Of a stretch of 64,000 bases of DNA, positions 14,303 through 23,397 are shown one piece after another. Within the stretch, counting starts at the first letter, position 1. The number at the start of each line of letters is the position of its first letter. The DNA comes from Paeniglutamicibacter sulfureus (lineage in GTDB: Bacteria > Actinomycetota > Actinomycetes > Actinomycetales > Micrococcaceae). The notes beneath the pieces are model-generated. The model was not told where the DNA came from and searched no databases. It worked only from the letters and a program-made list of their open reading frames with translations. The stretch is taken from contig NZ_BAAAWO010000001.1 in NCBI RefSeq assembly GCF_039535115.1, forward strand, positions 682,001-746,000. The letters are read 5' to 3'. A program made the position numbers and the translations under genes.

Positions 14303-15817
14303 ATGACTGAGAATTATCCTGCGGCCGATGCGGCCGGCAACGACGAGATTTTTACCGACGCCGAACTCCAGGCCGCCCTCAAGGTGCTGGGCCAGGTGCA
14401 CCGCCTGGACGCCGAAGACGAGCGCCACGTTGCCGTGCGCCGGGCCACGGGAAAGATGTTCAAGGCCGCCAAGCGGCACCGCAAGAACGAGAAGCGCTCT
14501 GCCATCAACGCCGCCGACCGCGCCGTCGTTGAACGCACCGCCACGGGCTCCCCGCAGCGCCTGGATGACGAAACACTGGGTCTGGATCTGAGCACGCCGA
14601 CCGAGGACCACACCGCCGGGGAGTACATCAAGCCGCGCGGCTGCTACATCTGCAAGCAGCGCTACACCACGGTCGATGCCTTCCACCACTACCTGTGCCC
14701 GGAGTGCGCCGCCGCCGGACGCGAACGCCGCGACGCCCGCACCGACTTGACCGGCAAGCGCGCGCTGCTCACCGGCGGGCGCGCCAAGATCGGCATGCAC
14801 ATCGCCCTGCGTCTGTTGCGTGACGGCGCCCACACCACCATCACCACGCGCTTCCCGCGCGATGCCGCCCGCCGCTTCGCCGCGCTGGAGGACTCCGCGG
14901 ACTGGATCCACCGCCTGCGCATCGTCGGCATCGACCTGCGCGACCCCTCCCAGGTGATCTCGCTGGCCGACCGCGTCGCCGCCGAGGGCCCGCTGGACAT
15001 CCTGATCAACAATGCCGCGCAGACCGTGCGCCGCACTTCGAACTCCTACCTGCACCTGGTCGAGTCCGAGAACCAGCCACTGCCGGCCGAACTCGAGTTC
15101 GCCGCCGGCGGCCCCGAGGTATGGGGCGAGGCCAATCCCCCGTCCGAGCACCCGCGCGCGCTGGCCAGCGCCTTTAGGCTGGAGGACTCGGCGCTGTTGG
15201 TCCCCGCCACCCCCACCACCTACGACGCGCAGGCGGTTGCCGAGCTCGCGATGACCGCCGGATCCGCCTCGCTGGAACGCATTGCCGCGGGCACCGCGAT
15301 CGACGCCGGCGGGCTGGTGCCCGATGTGGTCACGGAGAACTCCTGGACGCAGATCCTGGGCGATGTCGACGCGCTGGAAATGCTCGAGGTGCAGCTGTGC
15401 AACGTCACCGCACCCTTCCTGCTGGCCTCGCGCCTGCGCCCGGCCCTGGCGGCGAGCGACGCGCACCGGAAGTACATCGTGAACGTCTCGGCCATGGAGG
15501 GGCAGTTCTCCCGCCGCTACAAGGGCGCCGGGCATCCGCACACCAACATGGCCAAGGCCTCGCTGAACATGCTCACGCGCACCAGCGCCGAGGAATTGCT
15601 GCAGACCGACGGGATCCTGATGACCGCGGTGGACACCGGCTGGATCACCGACGAGCGCCCGCACGATTCCAAGGTCCGCATGGTCGCCGAGGGCTGGCAC
15701 GCGCCGCTGGATTTGATCGACGGCGCGGCCCGGGTGTACCAGCCGATCGTCGACGGGGAACGCGGCATCGACCTCTACGGCTGCTTCCTGAAGGACTACG
15801 AACCCTCCCCCTGGTAG
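14303..15817 (+). CDS. SDR-family protein with N-terminal zinc-knuckle and altered active site
   Basis: 504 residues, about twice a normal SDR. Residues 1-105 are helical and charged. C114-x2-C117 and C132-x2-C135 (CYIC...CPEC, with HH between) look like a zinc knuckle. The SDR part starts at ~150 with TGGRAKIGMHIA as a variant nucleotide loop, NNAAQTVRR at ~235 and VNVSAMEG at ~393. The catalytic YxxxK position reads T-N-M-A-K in HPHTNMAKASLN, so the usual Tyr is absent. It may bind nucleotide without classical reductase chemistry. A ~100-residue insertion lies between NNAAQ and the active site. Convergent with the PEP-utilising gene. Function unknown. Confidence 0.82.
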   Translation: MTENYPAADAAGNDEIFTDAELQAALKVLGQVHRLDAEDERHVAVRRATGKMFKAAKRHRKNEKRSAINAADRAVVERTATGSPQRLDDETLGLDLSTPTEDHTAGEYIKPRGCYICKQRYTTVDAFHHYLCPECAAAGRERRDARTDLTGKRALLTGGRAKIGMHIALRLLRDGAHTTITTRFPRDAARRFAALEDSADWIHRLRIVGIDLRDPSQVISLADRVAAEGPLDILINNAAQTVRRTSNSYLHLVESENQPLPAELEFAAGGPEVWGEANPPSEHPRALASAFRLEDSALLVPATPTTYDAQAVAELAMTAGSASLERIAAGTAIDAGGLVPDVVTENSWTQILGDVDALEMLEVQLCNVTAPFLLASRLRPALAASDAHRKYIVNVSAMEGQFSRRYKGAGHPHTNMAKASLNMLTRTSAEELLQTDGILMTAVDTGWITDERPHDSKVRMVAEGWHAPLDLIDGAARVYQPIVDGERGIDLYGCFLKDYEPSPW

Positions 15818-15854
15818 GAAGACGCATGGTTCGGGCGCCGGCTCCGGGGAGGGG

Positions 15855-18377
15855 TCAGGGGCCCTCGCCGACCGCGGTGATCCGTCCGGTGCCCCCGTCG
15901 ACGGTGACGCGGTCCCCGTCGGCCAGCACATTGGTGCCGGTGCGGGTTCCCATCACGGCGGGGATGCCGTATTCGCGGGCCACGATGGCCGTGTGAGAAC
16001 CCAGGCCACCGGTATCGACAACCACGGCCGCCGCCCGCTGGAAAAGCGGCGTCCATGAGGGGTTCGTGTACGGGCAAACCAGAATCTCCCCGGCCCGCAG
16101 TTCACCGAAGCCTTCCGGCCCCCGGATGACGCGCACGATTCCGGTGGCGGTGCCCCGGCTTGCCGGGGTGCCCCTAAGCAATGCGTTGCCCTCCGGGGCG
16201 CGCGGGGCGAACGCCGCATCCAGATCCAACAGCGGGACACCGGCAAGTTCTTCCCGTTTGGCCGACCGCGCGCGCACGATGCCGTGCCAACGTGCCGCCT
16301 CCCCGGGTGCCAGGGAGCCGCCGCCGTCAATGGACGCGAGCTCCTCGAAGCGCAGGTGGAACACCTCGTGGGCCTCGTCCAGGACGCCGGCGGAGCGCAG
16401 CCGCGCTCCCAGCTCCAGCAGCGCCCGGCGCAGTGGCGGCAGTGCCATGGTCAGGTAAAAGTGGCTGTCTTCCCGGAACCCCATCCCCCGCCGGGCGGCT
16501 TCCACGGATCCCAGCGCCCACGTGCGCAACCGGCGGCCGCGCAGGGCCCGGTGGTGCAGCAGGGACTCGAGTGCCTCGCCGGTTTGGTTGGTTGTCGCGG
16601 GAGGCTCGACCAGAAGCATCTTCACCAGCCCGAGCACAACGGCGGGGGCATCAATCCAGGTCGGGGAGCTGCTGAGCACCAGGCTGACGGTTTCCCGGTG
16701 GCCGTACTCGGCGAGGAAGTCGTCGAACTCCTTGCCGAAGGCGGCAAACTCCGACTCGACCGCCAACTGCTCCAGCAGCTCCCGGGGCGAAAGCCCGGCA
16801 AAGGCCCGGGCCAGGTCCACGTCGTTCCGGACCAGGCCGGCCAGGTGCTCCAGCACCTCGTTGCCCCGGGAGGTCTGGGTAGGGGCACCGGCGATCAAGG
16901 CCGAGGCCAGCCGGTGCTTGCCCAGGATCAACAACATCGCCCGGAGCCCGAGCTGGGGCAGGAACGCGCCCGGCAGGTAGGACACCCGCAGCTGGGTGAC
17001 CAGCTCGGTGGCCCGCAGGGCGCGGCGGGCAAAGGCCACCACGGCCGCCCAGTCCAGTTGCCCCAGGTCCCGGGAATTGAGCTCGTCGATGTCCGCCAGG
17101 AAGGAGGCGAACCGCGCGTCCGCCCGCCAATTTGCCGGATCGAAGCGGCGCGCCCGCCGGACCACCGAGAACGGCGCCGCCAGCGTCCGCAGCGTCGGCC
17201 GCGGGGAGGGCACCACCAGCCGGCTGACCACCCCGTCCTCCTCCGGGAGCATTTGGCTCACGGAGGGGAAGCGGACCCCGAGGCTTCCGGCCATGGATTG
17301 CAGCATCCCCACGATCCCGAAGCGCAGCCATCCGGAGACATCCAGCGGATAGGGACGTTCCTGGAACATCTCGATGAAGAACGGTCCCACCCGCCGCTGC
17401 AGGGGGTTCAGCACCACCGGTTCGGGAGGCAGTGCGGTCATCGGCCGCGACTGCAGCACCAGCACCTTGTCCCCGGACACCGCCCATTCCATGTCCTGCG
17501 GTGTCCCGAAGTGCTCGGTCGCCCGGCGGGAGATGCGCGCCAGCTCGGCCAGCCGCGCCTTGCCCAGGATCCGGCCGACGGACACCGTGCCCGGTCGCTG
17601 CCTGGTTCCGCCGCCGGATGCGGCCTCAACGACGGTTTCCGCCCCTCCCGGGCTCCAGTCCCGCAACCGTCCGGAGGCATCGAGGACGTAGTGCTCGGGC
17701 GTGACAAGGCCCGAGACGACCGACTCCCCCAGGCCCGCCGCCGCGTCCAGGACGGTCCTGTCCCGCCGGCCGGTTACCGGGTCGGCGCTGAACATGACAC
17801 CGGCGACCTCGGCTGGCACCATCTCCTGGACGACGACGGCCATCCCCAGACCCCGCTCGTCGATGCCCCGGCGCGCCCGGTACGCAATGGCCCGATCCGT
17901 CCAGAGCGAGGCCCAGCACGCCACCACCGCCTTGAGGAGCGCAGCCTCCCCCGTCACGTTCAGAAAGGTGTCCTGCTGGCCGGCGAAGGCGGCACCGGGC
18001 AGGTCTTCGGCCGTGGCGCTGGAGCGCACGGCCACGGGACCGGAGCCCAACCGGCGGTAGGCGGCAATGATCTTCCCGGCAAGCGGGGCCGGAACCGCGA
18101 CGGCGCCAACCGCCGTCCGGATGTCGTGTCCCGCGGCCCCGCCATCGAGCAGTGCCGAGATCCCGGACCGCAGCCCGGTGTCGTCGAGCATCGACGCAAA
18201 CCCTGCGGTGCTGATGATGAAACCCGCCGGGACCGGCAGCCCGATCCGCAGCAGTTCCCCCAGGTTCGCGCCCTTCCCCCCGGCCGCGGCAAGATCCCCG
18301 GCCCCGAAATCCTTCAGGTCGCCCACCTCCGGCGTTTCCCGGCGGTGGCGCGCCGCTTCACTGTGTCCTTCGAGCAT
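15855..18377 (-). CDS. Rifampicin phosphotransferase-like PEP-utilising enzyme
   Basis: 840 residues. The N-terminal ATP-grasp pyruvate phosphate dikinase domain (GGKGANLGEL at ~28, AVRSSATAEDLPGAAFAGQQ at ~122, MFSADPVTG at ~195) is followed by a ~420-residue middle region of no strong motif and a C-terminal phosphohistidine domain with GGLGSHTAIVAREYGIPAVM; catalytic His is ~795. PEP synthases instead carry the His domain centrally with a C-terminal PEP barrel. The ATP / middle / His order and length fit rifampicin phosphotransferases and their uncharacterised relatives, which transfer the ATP beta-phosphate to a hydroxyl. ATG 18377 has GAGGGTA ahead. I saw no rifamycin-associated element upstream, so the substrate is open. 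Confidence 0.85.
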   Translation of the reverse strand: MLEGHSEAARHRRETPEVGDLKDFGAGDLAAAGGKGANLGELLRIGLPVPAGFIISTAGFASMLDDTGLRSGISALLDGGAAGHDIRTAVGAVAVPAPLAGKIIAAYRRLGSGPVAVRSSATAEDLPGAAFAGQQDTFLNVTGEAALLKAVVACWASLWTDRAIAYRARRGIDERGLGMAVVVQEMVPAEVAGVMFSADPVTGRRDRTVLDAAAGLGESVVSGLVTPEHYVLDASGRLRDWSPGGAETVVEAASGGGTRQRPGTVSVGRILGKARLAELARISRRATEHFGTPQDMEWAVSGDKVLVLQSRPMTALPPEPVVLNPLQRRVGPFFIEMFQERPYPLDVSGWLRFGIVGMLQSMAGSLGVRFPSVSQMLPEEDGVVSRLVVPSPRPTLRTLAAPFSVVRRARRFDPANWRADARFASFLADIDELNSRDLGQLDWAAVVAFARRALRATELVTQLRVSYLPGAFLPQLGLRAMLLILGKHRLASALIAGAPTQTSRGNEVLEHLAGLVRNDVDLARAFAGLSPRELLEQLAVESEFAAFGKEFDDFLAEYGHRETVSLVLSSSPTWIDAPAVVLGLVKMLLVEPPATTNQTGEALESLLHHRALRGRRLRTWALGSVEAARRGMGFREDSHFYLTMALPPLRRALLELGARLRSAGVLDEAHEVFHLRFEELASIDGGGSLAPGEAARWHGIVRARSAKREELAGVPLLDLDAAFAPRAPEGNALLRGTPASRGTATGIVRVIRGPEGFGELRAGEILVCPYTNPSWTPLFQRAAAVVVDTGGLGSHTAIVAREYGIPAVMGTRTGTNVLADGDRVTVDGGTGRITAVGEGP

Positions 18378-18582
18378 GCCGATACCCTCAATCCGTTCCG
18401 GTTTCCGCGTGGGCCCGGCGCCACCGGGGAGTCCCGGACAGTGGTTTGAGTTCAAGCTAGCCGAGGGCACCGCAAAAAGACAGGTTCGTCCGTGGGCGCC
18501 GGCCCCGCCGCGTTGTGCGAAGCTCTCCGGGGCCCGGCATTGTCAAACGCTCGTTTCATGTTTGAATGGTCTGGTGGATCAC

Positions 18583-21240
18583 ATGCAGAGAACCCCCGGC
18601 CAGAATGAAAACCTGACACGCGACGAGGCCGCCTGGCGCGCCGGCACCCTCCGCATGGTCTCCTGCGAGGTGGACCTGGACCTTTCGACGGCGCAGGACC
18701 CCTCGGTGACCGGGTACCGCTCGCTGACCACGCTGTGCTTCACGGTCCACGGCACCACCGGCACCTTCATCGACTTCATCCACGAATCCGTCCAATCGAT
18801 CACGCTCAACGGAGCCCCGGTGGACCCCGCCGAAGCCGTCGCCGGCTCGCGCATCTACCTGCACGGCCTGGCCGCGGGAGATGGCGAGGTGAACACCGTC
18901 GTCATCGATGGACACGCGAAGTACTCGCGCAGCGGCGAGGGCCTGCACCGCTACGTCGACCCGGCCGACGGCCAGACCTATTGCTACACGCAATTCGAAC
19001 CGGCCGACGCCCGCCGCGTCTACGCCAACTTCGAACAGCCAGACCTCAAGGCGCCGTTCACCTTCATCGTGCGCGCCCCGCATCACTGGCACGTGGCCTC
19101 CAACCAGTCCCCCGTCCGGGTGGACCAGCACGGCGACGGAACCGCCACCACGCACTTCGCCCCCACCCTGCCGATTTCCACCTACATCACCACGGTGCTG
19201 GCCGGACCCTACTTCGTGGCCACCGACACCTACAGCCGCACGCTGCCCGACGGCAGCGAACTGGCCATCCCGCTCAATGCCACCTGCCGCGCCTCGCTGG
19301 CCGCGCACTTCGACGCGGCGAACATCCTGGAGTTGACGAAGGCAGGGCTGGACTTCTTCCACGAGCTCTTCGACTACCCGTACCCGTGGGGCAAGTACGA
19401 CTCCGCCTTCGTGCCCGAGTACAACCTCGGCGCCATGGAGAACCCCGGGCTGGTGACCTTCACCGAACACTATGTCTTCACCTCGCGCGCCACCGAGTCC
19501 CAGCACGAGGCCCGCGCGAACACCATCATGCACGAGATGGTCCACATGTGGTTCGGCGACCTGGTGACCATGGCCTGGTGGGACGACTTGTGGCTCAAGG
19601 AGTCCTTCGCCGACTACATCGGCACCCTGGCCAACGCGCAGGCTACCGAATTCGACACCGCCTGGGTGGCCTTCGCCAACCGCCGCAAGGGCTGGGCCTA
19701 CGTGGCAGACCAGCTGCCATCCACCCACCCCATCGTCGCGGACATCGCCGACCTGGAGGCCGCGAAGCAGAACTTCGACGGCATCACCTACGCCAAGGGC
19801 GCCGCGGTGCTCAAACAGCTCGCCGCCTACGTGGGGGCCGATGCGTTCCGCGACGCCGCGCGCACCTACTTCCGCGCCCACGAATACTCCAACACCACCC
19901 TGGCCGATTTCCTTTCCGCGCTGGCCGCAGCTTCCGGACGGGACATGGGCGCCTGGTCCGACGCCTGGCTCAGGACCGCCGGGGTCCCGCGCCTGGGCAT
20001 CGAGCTGGACATCGTCGACTCGAAGATCACCGCCGCGACGCTCACGCAGTCGGGCACCGACCCGATCACCGGCACCCCGATCGCCCACCCGCACGTACTG
20101 GACGTCGGGCTGTTCAACGTGGTCGACGGGGCGCTGGCCCGCACCGCATCCCACCGCGTGGAGCTGGCCGGAAGCACCGTGGCGCTCCCCTTCCTGCTCG
20201 GAGAGGCCCGCCCCGACTTGATCCTGCCCAACGACGGCGATGACACCTACGCGATGGTGGACTTCGATCCGGTCTCCCTGGCGACGTTGCTGGCGCACCT
20301 GGGCACGCTGTCCGATCCGCTGGCCCGCGCCAGCTGCTGGGCGGCACTGTGGAACATGGTGCGCGATGCGAAGCTGCCGGCCCCCGATTTCCTGGCCGCT
20401 GTGCGCTCCCACGCCGAATCGGTCACCGAGGTAGCGGTCTTCACGCAATTGCTGACCCAAGCCCGCACGGCCATCACCCATTACCTTCCCCCGGTGCTGC
20501 GCGATGCCGAGCGCGCGGCCCTGGCCGAGGCGATCACCGACTGGCTCGGCCGGGCGGAGCCGGGCAGCGACAAGCAGGTCGCCGCCGCCCGCGCACTGGC
20601 AGTGCTGGCCCGCGGCGGCGTCGCCGGGCCACTGGTCGACGCGCTGCTGGCCGGAGAGCAGCCACATCCGGGGCTGGAGCTGGACGAGGACCTGCGTTGG
20701 GCGCTGTGGCAGGCCAAGGCCGCCTCCGGCACGCTGGACGAGTCGGCGCTGGCCCGACTCGAGGCCGACGCCGCCGCGCACCCCTCGGCCGTGGCCACCT
20801 CCGGCCGCCTGCTGGCCTTGGCCGCGCGTCCGGAGCCCGCCGTGAAGAAGGCGTCATTCACCGCGGTGCTCACCGGGCGCGACGCGGATGGCTCGGCACT
20901 GTCAAACGAGGCGGTCTCCGCCATCGCGGCTGGCTTCCAGCTGGGCTCCCGGGAGCTGCTCGACGGGTATTACGTGCAGTACTGGCCGGAGCTGGCCGGG
21001 ATCTGGGAATCGATGAGCATCGGCATGGCCACCCGCGTGATTGCCGGGCTCTTCCCCGCCGCCCAGGACCTGGGGGACGACGCGGTGCACCCGGTCATGG
21101 CACGGGTGGACGGCTGGCTCGCGGGGAATCCGGACGCCCCGGCGGCGCTGCGGCGCATCCTCTTGGAGGAACGCGACTACCTCTCCCGCGCCTTGGCCGC
21201 CCAGCGTCTCAGCGCCGGCCAACGTCTCGGCGCCGGCTAG
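18583..21240 (+). CDS. pepN: Aminopeptidase N (M1 family)
   Basis: 885-residue zinc aminopeptidase removing N-terminal residues from peptides in the cytoplasm. Order: N-terminal beta domain, GAMENPGLVTF substrate loop at ~284-294, zinc site H317-E318-M-V-H321 with third ligand Glu340 in WLKESFADYIG, then the C-terminal helical (ERAP1-like) domain. Actinobacterial PepN of this length is typical. ATG 18583 has GGTGGA close upstream; GTG 18574 in frame is an alternative adding three residues. Divergent from the rifampicin phosphotransferase-like gene, with a 205-nt shared upstream region that shows no clear operator. Confidence 0.95.
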   Translation: MQRTPGQNENLTRDEAAWRAGTLRMVSCEVDLDLSTAQDPSVTGYRSLTTLCFTVHGTTGTFIDFIHESVQSITLNGAPVDPAEAVAGSRIYLHGLAAGDGEVNTVVIDGHAKYSRSGEGLHRYVDPADGQTYCYTQFEPADARRVYANFEQPDLKAPFTFIVRAPHHWHVASNQSPVRVDQHGDGTATTHFAPTLPISTYITTVLAGPYFVATDTYSRTLPDGSELAIPLNATCRASLAAHFDAANILELTKAGLDFFHELFDYPYPWGKYDSAFVPEYNLGAMENPGLVTFTEHYVFTSRATESQHEARANTIMHEMVHMWFGDLVTMAWWDDLWLKESFADYIGTLANAQATEFDTAWVAFANRRKGWAYVADQLPSTHPIVADIADLEAAKQNFDGITYAKGAAVLKQLAAYVGADAFRDAARTYFRAHEYSNTTLADFLSALAAASGRDMGAWSDAWLRTAGVPRLGIELDIVDSKITAATLTQSGTDPITGTPIAHPHVLDVGLFNVVDGALARTASHRVELAGSTVALPFLLGEARPDLILPNDGDDTYAMVDFDPVSLATLLAHLGTLSDPLARASCWAALWNMVRDAKLPAPDFLAAVRSHAESVTEVAVFTQLLTQARTAITHYLPPVLRDAERAALAEAITDWLGRAEPGSDKQVAAARALAVLARGGVAGPLVDALLAGEQPHPGLELDEDLRWALWQAKAASGTLDESALARLEADAAAHPSAVATSGRLLALAARPEPAVKKASFTAVLTGRDADGSALSNEAVSAIAAGFQLGSRELLDGYYVQYWPELAGIWESMSIGMATRVIAGLFPAAQDLGDDAVHPVMARVDGWLAGNPDAPAALRRILLEERDYLSRALAAQRLSAGQRLGAG

Positions 21241-21290
21241 CCTCCACCCCCCCGCCGTGCCGCCGGGGCGGCAAGGAATGGCACCGACGC

Positions 21291-21722
21291 CTACCGGATG
21301 CAGAACTCGTTGCCCTCGGGGTCGGCCAGCGTGTACCAGGCGAAGGGCCCCTGGCTGGCCTCGTGCAGGAACGTCGCCCCGCGGTCCAGCAACTTCTCAC
21401 GTGCCGCGTGCCTGTCCCCCAGGTCAAGATCCAGGTGAATCCGGTTCTTCACGGTCTTGGGTTCGGGTACCAGCTGGAAGAGGATCCGCTGGCGCGGCAC
21501 CTTGCCCAGCTGGTCCAGCGGGCAGATTCCCGCCCCGCTCCGCCAAGCCAGCTCGCCGTCGAAGATCAGGGTTTCGTCCTCGCTGGCATGGCCCTCGTCG
21601 ATCATCTGCTGGATGAAGTCCGGGTCGCTGGGCTCCACCGTCCAGCCGAGCGTCTCCGCCCACCAGACGGCCTGCTTGTGCGGGTTGTCGCTGTCGATGG
21701 TGATTTGAATTGAGAGGTCCAT
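21291..21722 (-). CDS. VOC-family protein (glyoxalase-like)
   Basis: 143 residues, single glyoxalase-6-like module: DLSIQITIDSDNPHKQAVWWAETLGW at the start, NRIHLDLDLGDRHA in the middle and LADPEGNEFCI at the end, the usual strand pattern with a terminal Glu. Convergent with pepN. Substrate unknown. The start at ATG 21722 gives the canonical family N-terminus; no strong ribosome binding site is seen. Confidence 0.8.
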   Translation of the reverse strand: MDLSIQITIDSDNPHKQAVWWAETLGWTVEPSDPDFIQQMIDEGHASEDETLIFDGELAWRSGAGICPLDQLGKVPRQRILFQLVPEPKTVKNRIHLDLDLGDRHAAREKLLDRGATFLHEASQGPFAWYTLADPEGNEFCIR

Positions 21723-21871
21723 GGGCACACGCTATTCCGCACGGGGTCCCGATTCAAGAGGCCTTCTCCCCGCCGGCCCTTGCCGCCCGGTTGCCCCGAA
21801 CGTATTCTGGGCCGTGTGTCGCCGAAGCCGGCCGCGGCGGCATCGAACACCGACTTGAAAGCGAGCGCACC

Positions 21872-22525
21872 ATGTCATTGGTGAGGGTCCACAATTTCGG
21901 CCTGTCGATCGACGGCTACGGCGCCGGCAGCAACCAGGGATTGAAGGAACCGCTCGGGGTGGGCGGCGAGGAGCTGCACGAGTGGATCTTCGGCACCGCC
22001 TACTGGCACCAAAGGACGGGGCAACCCGGCGGCAGCACCGGGAAGGACGATGCCTGGCTGCGGGCCGGGGACGAGGGCATCGGTTCCACCGTCATGGGCA
22101 GGAACATGTTCGGCCCCATCCGCGGCCCCTGGGACGCGGACGACGACGCGCGTTCGTGGCGCGGCTGGTGGGGCGAGTCCCCGCCCTTCGGGCACGACGT
22201 CTTTGTGCTCACGCACCATGGGCGCGATCCCCTGCCGATGGCCGGCGGCACCACCTTCCACTTCGTCAGCGACGGGATCCGTGCCGCACTCGAGGCCGCG
22301 CGGAAGGCCGCGAACGGTGGCGATGTGCGCATCGGAGGCGGCGTGCACACCGTGCGCGAGGCGGTGGCCGCGGGCCTGGTCGACCAGCTGCACCTGGCCA
22401 TCGCACCGGTGCTGCTGGGCGCCGGGGAACCGCTCTTCACCGGGAACTGGGCAGAGGACGGCTATCGGCTGGTCGCATCCGAGCAGGGCGAGGGCGCCAT
22501 GCACGTGCGCCTGCAGCGTTCCTGA
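21872..22525 (+). CDS. Dihydrofolate-reductase-fold protein (RibD C-terminal type)
   Basis: 217 residues with the RibD_C/DHFR-like fold: MSLVRVHNFGLSIDGYGAG start, GRNMFGPIRGPWD at ~76-88, TTFHFVSDGIRAALEAARKAA and VRIGGGVHTVREAVAAGLVDQLHLAIAPVLLGAGEPLF at ~150-190, all features of this NADPH-binding family. Proteins of this stand-alone type are widespread in actinobacteria and often annotated DHFR family; the substrate is normally not known and they are not the essential folate enzyme. The ATG at 21872 follows a purine-rich AAAGCGAG. It lies ahead of a VOC gene on the same strand with a 33-nt gap. Confidence 0.85.
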   Translation: MSLVRVHNFGLSIDGYGAGSNQGLKEPLGVGGEELHEWIFGTAYWHQRTGQPGGSTGKDDAWLRAGDEGIGSTVMGRNMFGPIRGPWDADDDARSWRGWWGESPPFGHDVFVLTHHGRDPLPMAGGTTFHFVSDGIRAALEAARKAANGGDVRIGGGVHTVREAVAAGLVDQLHLAIAPVLLGAGEPLFTGNWAEDGYRLVASEQGEGAMHVRLQRS

Positions 22526-22558
22526 GGCACACCGAACGCCTGCTGTAACCTTGTGCCC

Positions 22559-23275
22559 ATGTACCTGGAAAACATCGTCTTCGACGCGGTGGATCCGCGG
22601 CGCCTCGGCACTTTCTGGCAGGACCTGCTCGGCGCCGAGCTGCTCACCGACTCCCCGGAGGGGTTTGAGACCCGCCTCTCGATTCCCGGCGGACCCGATC
22701 TGGACCTCTGCTTTCAACCAGTCCCCGACCCGCCGGCGGATCCCGTGCGCCTGCACCTGGATGTGCTCAGCGGCCCGGCACGGGACGCAGTGGTTGCCGA
22801 GGCCCTGCGGCTCGGGGCCAGGCACCTGGACATCGGGCAGGGCAACGTCCCCTGGGTAGTGCTGGGCGACCCGGAGTCAAACGCGTTCTGCGTCATGGAC
22901 GACCGGACCGCGCACCGCGACACCGGTCCCATCGCCGCCATTCCCATCGATTCGGCCGACCCGGAACGGGACGCACGCTTCTGGGCCTGGCTGACGGGGT
23001 GGACCGACGCCGGCGCCGCGGCGCCGAGGACCCTGCGGCACCCCTCCCTGCGCGGACCGCTGTTGGAGTTCTGCGAGGAGCCCGCACCCAAGTCGGAGCT
23101 GAAGAACAGGATGCACCTGGACGTGAGGCTGGAGGCAGCCGACGATCCCGACGAGGTTGCAGCGGGGATCGGCGCACGCGGCGGGCGGGAATTGCGCCCG
23201 GACTGGGGAGACATTCCCTGGCGGGTCTACCAGGACCCCTCCGGCAACGAATTCTGCGTCCTTCCCGCACCATAG
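22559..23275 (+). CDS. Two-module VOC-family protein
   Basis: 238 residues made of two tandem glyoxalase-like units: ~1-115 (MYLENIVFDAVDPRRLGTFW ... VLGDPESNAFCVM) and ~122-238 (IAAIPIDSADPERDARFWAW ... VYQDPSGNEFCVL). Each ends in the same D-P-x-x-N-x-F-C-V sequence, so the protein is an internal duplication. The ATG at 22559 lies 7 nt after TAACCT (22546-22551), pointing to a leaderless transcript; a GTG 6 nt upstream is in frame. Metal-ligand His residues are not obvious, so it may bind rather than convert its ligand. Confidence 0.82.
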   Translation: MYLENIVFDAVDPRRLGTFWQDLLGAELLTDSPEGFETRLSIPGGPDLDLCFQPVPDPPADPVRLHLDVLSGPARDAVVAEALRLGARHLDIGQGNVPWVVLGDPESNAFCVMDDRTAHRDTGPIAAIPIDSADPERDARFWAWLTGWTDAGAAAPRTLRHPSLRGPLLEFCEEPAPKSELKNRMHLDVRLEAADDPDEVAAGIGARGGRELRPDWGDIPWRVYQDPSGNEFCVLPAP

Positions 23276-23397
23276 GCCGTCTGCACCCGGGAGGACGGCG
23301 GCCAGGGATGACGCCGCCCCACGGGCCGGTTGGTGATCGGGGGCACACGTGGATTACGGTGGCCAGTAACCACGTTCTGCCGTCCCAAGGAGTTCCC

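Noticed and set aside
16284..18449. 721-residue plus-strand open frame
   Set aside because: Antisense to the rifampicin phosphotransferase-like gene; no recognisable domain.
18378..18582. Rifamycin-associated element upstream of the Rph-like gene
   Set aside because: No matching inverted repeat found by eye.
18556..20781. 741-residue minus-strand open frame
   Set aside because: Antisense to pepN, whose catalytic motifs are clear; composition is Gly/Val/Arg shadow-like.
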